Source: JBHELG01 sp046263195 (GTDB lineage Bacteria > Actinomycetota > Nitriliruptoria > Nitriliruptorales > JAHWKO01). From it: DNA of 5,083 nt. The stretch is taken from positions 1 to 5,083 of the forward strand of contig JBHELG010000023.1 in the NCBI GenBank assembly GCA_046263195.1, written 5' to 3'. The translations under genes and the position numbers were made by a program. Of this stretch, positions 1-3,891 are shown piece after piece (position 1 is the first letter of the stretch; each line of letters begins with the position of its first letter). The notes below the pieces were generated by a model. That model searched no databases. It saw nothing but the letters and a program-made list of their open reading frames with translations, and was not told the origin of the DNA.

Positions 1-135
1 CCCGGAGTGTGCGTAGTACTTCATGATGTGCCACAGGAGCGGCTTTCCGCCGATCTCGACCATGGGCTTCGGCTTGATGATCGTCTCCTCGGACAGACGA
101 CTTCCGACGCCCCCAGCGAGGATCGCGACTTTCAT
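1..135 (-). CDS. rfbF: Glucose-1-phosphate cytidylyltransferase, N-terminal 45 residues (partial at left edge)
   Basis: This is the beginning of a nucleotidyltransferase that makes CDP-glucose from CTP and glucose-1-phosphate, the first step toward CDP-linked deoxysugars for surface polysaccharides; it is cytoplasmic. The sequence shows the nucleotide-binding signature LAGGVGSRLSEET at residues 6-18, followed by KPKPMVEIGGKPLLWHIMK at 21-39. The family is known for GG.GTRLSEET and KPKPMVEIG, and the SEET and WHIMK forms favour RfbF over the glucose-1-phosphate thymidylyltransferase RmlA. One difference is S in place of the usual T before R (GSR). The ATG at 135-133 is supported by AAGAGGG at 147-141 with a 5-base spacer. 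About 210 residues of the usual ~255 lie outside the window. It is transcribed away from the CHRD gene and in the same direction as the epimerase near 2.8 kb, so both may belong to one glycan locus (inference). Confidence 0.93.
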   Translation of the reverse strand, partial: MKVAILAGGVGSRLSEETIIKPKPMVEIGGKPLLWHIMKYYAHSG

Positions 136-425
136 GGCGTCCCTCTTCCCAACCCCGACGCGGCCTTGGACAGGCAGGACCGCTCGTTGACTCGATGCGT
201 GTGAGTTGACCCGGGCACGCGGCTCGGCCCAGCACAGGAAACGGGGATGGCGCGAGCCAAGCCAGTGGCACATGTCACCGTTGCGGGCGCACCCGATTAC
301 GTGGAGCGCTACTGGGGGCCGTTGGACCTCCCCCAGTCCTGAGTAAATGCGACACGCACTTATCCGATGATGCCCATTGACGCTAGCTTCAGCGCTCGCG
401 TGGGGAAGTACCGCTCGACGGACGG
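136..425. other. Divergent intergenic region between rfbF and the CHRD gene
   Basis: This 290-base spacer separates two divergent genes, so it should carry promoters for both. I see no convincing -35/-10 pair on either strand; a TTGACG at 377-382 has no acceptable -10 at the right distance. No tRNA fold, long repeat or terminator with a T-run is visible. The only coding candidate is the short ORF at 247-342, listed separately. Confidence 0.5.
247..342 (+). CDS. Possible 31-residue small protein (doubtful)
   Basis: This is an ATG-initiated ORF of 31 codons ending in TGA. It is preceded by AGGA at 236-239 with a 7-base spacer, an acceptable ribosome-binding site. Third codon positions are mostly G or C (24 of 31 codons), which fits coding but is weak evidence in GC-rich DNA. 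The peptide contains no signal peptide, membrane segment or cysteine motif and I recognise no family; its C-terminal half has an aromatic run (DYVERYWG, residues 17-24). It lies in the spacer upstream of the CHRD gene on the same strand, so it could be a leader ORF or chance. No function is proposed. Confidence 0.2.
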   Translation: MARAKPVAHVTVAGAPDYVERYWGPLDLPQS

Positions 426-899
426 ATGGGGACACGAATGCGAATGACAGCGAGACGGACGGCAACGGCCATCACGGCGGCGTCGATAACGGCGCTGCTC
501 GTTTGGGGGGGGCCGGCAGGCGCGGGGGGACGACCTTTCGAGATCGCGTTGAGCGGCGCCGAGGAGGTGCCTCCCACTGACCCCGGCAATGCGGGCTTCG
601 TACGGCTGACGCTCAACCAGGGTCAGGAGGAGATCTGTTTCGAGTTCGGGGAGCTCGAGCGGGTGCAGGGTGAATCCCTTCCCTTCGCCGGCCACATTCA
701 CGAGGCAGAGCGGGGTGCCATAGTGGTCCCTTTGTTCAGTCCGACCACTGCACCGACGATCTATCCCACTGAGGAACGGTGCGTGGAGGCGGATGCCGAC
801 CTGATCAAGGAGATCCGGCAGAACCCCGAGGACTACTACGTGAACCTGCACAACCAGCAGCATCCAGGCGGCTTCATTCGAGGCCAGCTGGCTGACTGA
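426..899 (+). CDS. Secreted CHRD-domain protein
   Basis: This encodes a small exported protein built of one CHRD (chordin-type) domain, a beta-rich module found in many secreted bacterial proteins whose biochemical role is not settled. The first ~34 residues look like a Sec signal peptide: arginines at 4-11, a hydrophobic stretch around 15-28, and a small-residue region AGAGG (31-35) for cleavage. The domain begins at FEIALSGAEEVPP (38-50), continues with AGHIHEAERGAIVVPL (88-103), and closes with NPEDYYVNLHNQQHPGG (133-149) and IRGQL (151-155), all typical of the family. Cysteines 71 and 119 could form a disulfide outside the cell. The start is uncertain: the ATG at 426 gives 157 residues with a poor ribosome site, while an in-frame ATG at 438 has GGGGA (428-432) five bases upstream and would give 153 residues. 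The stop lies 3 bases from the stop of the convergent MogA-XdhC gene. Confidence 0.9.
   Translation: MGTRMRMTARRTATAITAASITALLVWGGPAGAGGRPFEIALSGAEEVPPTDPGNAGFVRLTLNQGQEEICFEFGELERVQGESLPFAGHIHEAERGAIVVPLFSPTTAPTIYPTEERCVEADADLIKEIRQNPEDYYVNLHNQQHPGGFIRGQLAD
428..432 (+). promoter_or_regulatory. Ribosome-binding site favouring the start at 438
   Basis: GGGGA sits five bases before the ATG at 438 and inside the coding region implied by the ATG at 426. The only comparable match before 426 is a GGA three bases away. This favours translation from 438, although both starts retain the signal peptide. Confidence 0.4.
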
Positions 900-902
900 C
901 GC

Positions 903-2231
903 TCATTGGTCGAGCCAGCCGCCTTCTCGCCCCTCGCGGGCGGCGACAATGCCCGCGAGGATCGACAGGGCGATCTCCTGGGGGGTGCGGGCACCGATGT
1001 CGAGGCCGACCGGCGTGTGAAGCGCGGCGGCCTCGGCGTCGAGCCCCGCCCGCCGGATCTTCTCGAGGTGGGGATTGACGTGCCGGGCGCTGCCCATGAG
1101 ACCAACGAATGGGACCCCAGCACGAAGCAGGATCCCGACCTCTGATACCACATCAGGGGCGTCGTGATCGGTATGAACCGCGGCGGTCTCTGCGTCGATC
1201 TCGAGTTCCGCGATCGAGGCGAGGACCCGACCCGCAGCGCCGCGGTGGTTGGCGGTGACCCGCTCGGGGCGCGACTCGATGAGAACCGTGCCGTAGCCGA
1301 GATCTCGGGCCCAGCGCAGCAGCCAGAGGCCGACCACGGTGGCCCCGAGCACGACGAGGCGCGCCGCGGGCCGGTAGGGCTCGAGGTACACCTCGACCCC
1401 GCCGAGGTCGTGTTCGTAGCTCCGCAGTGCGGGGCGGCCGTTGGCAAGCACTTCGGCGGCGTGCCTCGCGGCGGCACCGTCGAACTCCGCGCAGCCCAGG
1501 GTGCCCACCTCGGCGCCCTCCGCGCCAACCAGCAGCTTCTGGCCAGGCAGACATGGCGGTTCTCCACGTGTGCTCACGGCCGTCGCGAGGACGACCTCCT
1601 CCCCCCGGCGCCGCCGTCGGGCCAGTTCGTCGAGGACGTCGTCCGCCCCGGAGGCTGACCTCTTCACCCCTTCGTTCGGTGCCCGGGTCGCCGGTGCCAC
1701 GTCCTCAGCGGCGATCTCTGCGGACTGGCCCTGACGTGCCTCATCGGCATGGCCGTGACGGGTCTCGCCGGCGAGCAGGTCGAGGGCGTGGGGAAGCGTG
1801 GGCAGGATCGCGCCGAGGCTTTCGACCGCACCCTTTCGGCTGCCGGGCAGGTTGACGACGAGCGCCGCGCCGATGGCCCCGACGAGCCCGCGAGAGAGGT
1901 CCGCCAGGGGGGTCGTGGCACGGCCCACGGCCCGCATCGCCTCTCCGAGGCCGGGGACATCCCGCTCGAGGACGGCACGGGTGGCCTCGGGTGTGACGTC
2001 GCGCGGTCCGAGCCCGGTGCCCCCGGTGGTCACGACCAGGTCCGCTCGACGGGCGAGGTCACGCAGTGCACGCTCGATCTCGTCCCGCTCGTCGGGTACG
2101 ACCGCGCGGTGCGCTACCTCGAAGCCGGCAGCGCCCAACGCCGCGCTGACCGCCTGCCCCGAGCGGTCCTCCCGGCTGCCGGCGAACACCCCATCGCTGA
2201 CCGTCACCACCGCAGCCGTGCGGCCCTTCAC
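903..2231 (-). CDS. Fusion of MogA/MoaB-like molybdopterin adenylyltransferase and XdhC/CoxI-like molybdoenzyme maturation domain
   Basis: This 442-residue cytoplasmic protein joins two molybdenum-cofactor functions. Residues 1-155 match MogA/MoaB, which adenylates molybdopterin before molybdate insertion: VTVSDG (9-14), Asp47 at the position of the family's catalytic Asp in VPDE, TTGGTGLGPRDVTPEAT (68-84) with Asp78, and NLPGSRKGAVESL (127-139). A polar, probably flexible linker spans about 156-195. Residues 197-286 match the XdhC/CoxI N-terminal domain (VLATAVSTRG, LPGQKLLVG, GTLGCAEFD, GGVEVYLEP). Residues 290-437 match its Rossmann-like C-terminal domain (LVVLGATVVG, HTDHDAPDV, VGLMGSARH, PVGLDIGARTPQEIALSI). 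XdhC proteins bind cofactor and aid its sulfuration and insertion into xanthine-dehydrogenase-type enzymes. The glycine-rich loop GATVVG departs from the usual GAGHVG form, so nucleotide binding may be weakened. The start is GTG with GGAGG at 2240-2236, and its first bases overlap the epimerase stop. No molybdoenzyme gene is in view. Confidence 0.9.
   Translation of the reverse strand: MKGRTAAVVTVSDGVFAGSREDRSGQAVSAALGAAGFEVAHRAVVPDERDEIERALRDLARRADLVVTTGGTGLGPRDVTPEATRAVLERDVPGLGEAMRAVGRATTPLADLSRGLVGAIGAALVVNLPGSRKGAVESLGAILPTLPHALDLLAGETRHGHADEARQGQSAEIAAEDVAPATRAPNEGVKRSASGADDVLDELARRRRRGEEVVLATAVSTRGEPPCLPGQKLLVGAEGAEVGTLGCAEFDGAAARHAAEVLANGRPALRSYEHDLGGVEVYLEPYRPAARLVVLGATVVGLWLLRWARDLGYGTVLIESRPERVTANHRGAAGRVLASIAELEIDAETAAVHTDHDAPDVVSEVGILLRAGVPFVGLMGSARHVNPHLEKIRRAGLDAEAAALHTPVGLDIGARTPQEIALSILAGIVAAREGREGGWLDQ
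932..960. terminator. Perfect 10-bp inverted repeat near the convergent gene ends (possible terminator)
   Basis: CCTCGCGGGC at 932-941 is the exact reverse complement of GCCCGCGAGG at 951-960, separated by a 9-base loop. It begins 33 bases after the CHRD stop codon and lies inside the last codons of the convergent MogA-XdhC gene. No T-run follows on either strand, so it is not a canonical intrinsic terminator. It could still slow or end transcription of the CHRD gene, or protect its mRNA 3' end. It may also be a by-product of GC-rich coding for an Ala/Arg/Gly-rich tail. Confidence 0.35.
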
Positions 2232-2241
2232 GTCTCCTCCC
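2228..2241 (-). promoter_or_regulatory. Start/stop overlap (GTGA) with ribosome-binding site for the MogA-XdhC gene
   Basis: On the minus strand the GTG start (2231-2229) shares two bases with the TGA stop of the epimerase (2230-2228). GGGAGGAG at 2241-2234 lies within the last epimerase codons. This arrangement typically gives translational coupling, so the two proteins are probably made in linked amounts (inference). Confidence 0.8.
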
Positions 2242-2806
2242 GACTCGGGTGAAAACGCGGATGGCCGGGGAAGAGCTCGCGCAGCGTGGGGTTCGACTGG
2301 TCGGCTTCGGACACCAAAGGCTCCTCGACCGGCCAGGCCACGGCGAGGTCGGGGTCGTCCCAGGCAAGGGACGGCTTGTCGAGACCTCCGCGCCAGTAGT
2401 CGGAGACGTCGTAGACGTAGTCGACCTCGGAATCACCGTAGGCGCAGAACGAGTTGGCGAGCCCCTCACAGATGAAGAGACGAATCCGCTCCCCCACCGG
2501 AGGCTCACCGAGATGGAACGTCTCCACCTCCCCGAAGGTCGGGCACTCAGGGCGGATGTCGACGATGGCGGCCATGGCATTGCCCCGGACGACATAGACG
2601 AGCTTGTCCCAGGGCTCGGCGTGAAACCCGCGCAGCACGCCGGGAAGACTGCGGGAATGATTGCCCTGACAGAGGCCAGGGTCACGTGTGAGGACTTCTT
2701 CGAGTTCGCGCAGCTGATAGGTCTGGCGGAAGAAGCCGCGCTCGTCCTCGAACGTCTCCCACCGCACGACGAGCAGCCCCTCGATGCGGGTCTTCGCGAC
2801 GGGCAT
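2228..2806 (-). CDS. dTDP-4-dehydrorhamnose 3,5-epimerase family protein (RmlC-like cupin)
   Basis: RmlC-family enzymes epimerise C3 and/or C5 of nucleotide-linked 4-keto-6-deoxyhexoses in deoxysugar synthesis; they are cytoplasmic cupin dimers. This 192-residue protein shows the family order: FEDERGFFRQTY (19-30), GNHSRS (48-53), GVLRGFHAEPWDKLVYVVRG (56-75), VDIRPECPTFG (82-92), FICEGLANSFCA (111-122), VDYVYDVSDYW (128-138) and AWDDPDLAVAWP (148-159). His62, Lys68, Tyr137 and the Asp pair at 150-151 match positions used for catalysis or binding in RmlC. The usual His of the GFAHGF motif is Asn118 here (GLANSF), so the exact substrate or reaction (single or double epimerisation, dTDP- or CDP-sugar) is open. 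The ATG is preceded by GGAGG at 2817-2813 with a 6-base spacer. The stop overlaps the start of the MogA-XdhC gene by four bases, so the two are co-transcribed. Confidence 0.88.
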   Translation of the reverse strand: MPVAKTRIEGLLVVRWETFEDERGFFRQTYQLRELEEVLTRDPGLCQGNHSRSLPGVLRGFHAEPWDKLVYVVRGNAMAAIVDIRPECPTFGEVETFHLGEPPVGERIRLFICEGLANSFCAYGDSEVDYVYDVSDYWRGGLDKPSLAWDDPDLAVAWPVEEPLVSEADQSNPTLRELFPGHPRFHPSREET

Positions 2807-3043
2807 CGAACGCCTCCCTCCTCGGTTGCATGGCGAGGGTAGCGCTGTGCCTCACGAAGCCAGGCACCGCCTTTCCATCGGAGACTCGCTCGCCGGGCCG
2901 TACGTCAGGTACATGCCACAAGCAGTTACCAGACCGGGGACCGTCTGTCAGTCTGACCGCCGCGAAGACCGTGATCGGGGCTCGGGGGTGACCGGAGCCA
3001 CGACGATGTCTCGCGCCGGTCGCCCCAGGCCAAGGAGGAGCCT
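2807..3043. promoter_or_regulatory. Divergent intergenic region with clustered short inverted repeats
   Basis: This 237-base spacer must hold the promoter of the epimerase/MogA-XdhC operon (minus) and of the secreted protein gene (plus). CAGAC at 2930-2934 and GTCTG at 2943-2947 form an inverted pair, overlapping a perfect GTCAG-T-CTGAC palindrome at 2947-2957. This could be an operator but is short enough to be chance. A minus-strand CTGACA (2952-2947) followed 17 bases later by TAACTG is the nearest thing to a promoter; its -10 match is poor. Strong ribosome sites lie at each end, GGAGG at 2817-2813 (minus) and AAGGAGGAG at 3032-3040 (plus). Confidence 0.35.
3032..3040 (+). promoter_or_regulatory. 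Strong ribosome-binding site of the secreted protein gene
   Basis: AAGGAGGAG ends three bases before the GTG at 3044; its AGGAGG core has a 5-base spacer. It decides for the GTG at 3044 over a second in-frame GTG at 3053, and shows that the gene's 5' end is intact even though its reading frame is broken downstream. Confidence 0.7.
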
Positions 3044-3732
3044 GTGAAGGTCGTGAAGACGAAGTACCTGCTGCTTGCTGCCGTCCTCGTTGGGCTCGTC
3101 GTCGTGAACCCGGCAACCGCAAGGCAGCAGCCGCCCGACTCACCGGTGACCGGAACGTTCGAGCTGGACGTACATGCCCACAGCTCGGAGTTCGGCGGTC
3201 CCAGCGGGGCGCCCACACTGTTCCGGACCAACCCGTTGCCGAGCCCGGTCCCCGATAGGACCAGTCCCTTCAGCTACTCGTCCATCCCCTGCGCCGCACC
3301 GGCGCCATTCAACGATACGGCACTGAGGTTCAACCCCAACCCCTACGCAGACGAGGGAGTTCCCTCCCCCGCTCCCGTTCGGCACCGGATACAGGGGCGA
3401 GTCATTGACGGCGACACCGGCACGGTCGAGGCAGGATCACCACGTGGCTCTGTGTCGCCGGCGAGGAGTCACAGCACCGCATCGTCACGCTGTTCGAGGG
3501 AACCTACAGTGAGGTGGACGACCAGGTGCAATTCGACGGCACGTATGTGATCCACCATGGAACCGGCCTCTTCAAGGACCTTCAGGGCCAGGGGACGATC
3601 ACGGGCGTTTTCCAGTGTCTACCCCCGATCCTGCAGCGAGAGGGTGCGGAGAACTGCGAGGAACTCGGGGTCTATTCCGATTTCAGGGCCTTCCTGCGCG
3701 GGACGTTCTCCGAATCCAGCCCTGACTCCTGA
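3044..3732 (+). pseudogene. Secreted protein of unknown function, broken by a one-base frameshift
   Basis: Translation starts at a GTG with AGGAGG (3033-3038) five bases upstream and gives a clear Sec signal peptide: Lys-rich start, hydrophobic run at residues 8-22, then ATARQ. A Pro/Asn-rich secreted region follows up to IQGRVIDGDTG (117-127). This frame then turns into a Ser/Arg-rich tail ending at 3550, typical of out-of-frame GC-rich DNA. The other frame, open from 3409, continues sensibly: TTWLCVAGEE, then TLFEGTYSEV, VQFDGTYVIHHGTGLFKDLQ and TITGVFQC, to a TGA at 3730-3732. Restoring one base between 3409 and about 3440 would give a single protein of ~229 residues. The C-terminal pattern (FDGTY..HHGTGLF.DLQG.G..TG) resembles small secreted calycin-like beta-barrels of the allene-oxide-cyclase-like type; that match is tentative. 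The lesion could be a true mutation or a sequencing error. Otherwise these would be two overlapping ORFs (3044-3550 and 3514-3732), which is less likely. Confidence 0.7.
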
Positions 3733-3749
3733 CCGGTCCCTTGCTCTAG

Positions 3750-3767
3750 GAGACTGCTGAAGAAGGG
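3750..3767. repeat. Candidate terminal inverted repeat of the IS element
   Basis: GGAGACTGCTGAAGAAGG resembles in style the ends of IS5/IS1182-type elements and is at a sensible distance (about 125 bases) from the transposase stop. Only one end is in the window, so this rests on position and general appearance. Confidence 0.3.
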
Positions 3768-3891
3768 CATCCGCTAGGGATCCGTCTCGTAGGCCGGGTC
3801 GGACCGGCAGATTGCGACCGAAAGTCGGTGTTGATGGTGAGAGCGAGCGTCTAACAGCGGTAAGACGTCCCTCCTCGGCGACCAAGTCCGC

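Noticed and set aside
377..382. TTGACG as a -35 box for the CHRD gene
   Set aside because: No TANNNT hexamer occurs at 15-19 bases downstream.
883..892. Palindrome GCCAGCTGGC at the end of the CHRD gene
   Set aside because: It falls inside conserved coding sequence (GQLAD) and has no loop; a 10-base palindrome is unremarkable in GC-rich DNA.
836..1567. Long minus-strand open frame overlapping the MogA-XdhC gene
   Set aside because: Its translation is Ser/Arg/Pro-rich without recognisable motifs, as expected from an out-of-frame reading of GC-rich coding DNA; the overlapping frame has clear XdhC motifs.
1798..2475. Long plus-strand open frame opposite the fusion and epimerase
   Set aside because: It is extremely Arg/Ser-rich and spans two real genes on the other strand, so it is a shadow.
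2249..2842. Plus-strand open frame of 197 codons opposite the epimerase
   Set aside because: It mirrors the epimerase gene almost end to end; the minus-strand product has full RmlC family motifs and a strong ribosome site, this one has neither.
3409..3440. Programmed ribosomal frameshift in the secreted protein gene
   Set aside because: There is no slippery heptamer or obvious downstream pseudoknot, and secreted proteins of this kind are not known for programmed shifting.
3817..3829. Hairpin ACCGA-AAG-TCGGT as a terminator for the transposase or secreted gene
   Set aside because: The stem is only 5 bp and no T-run follows on either strand.
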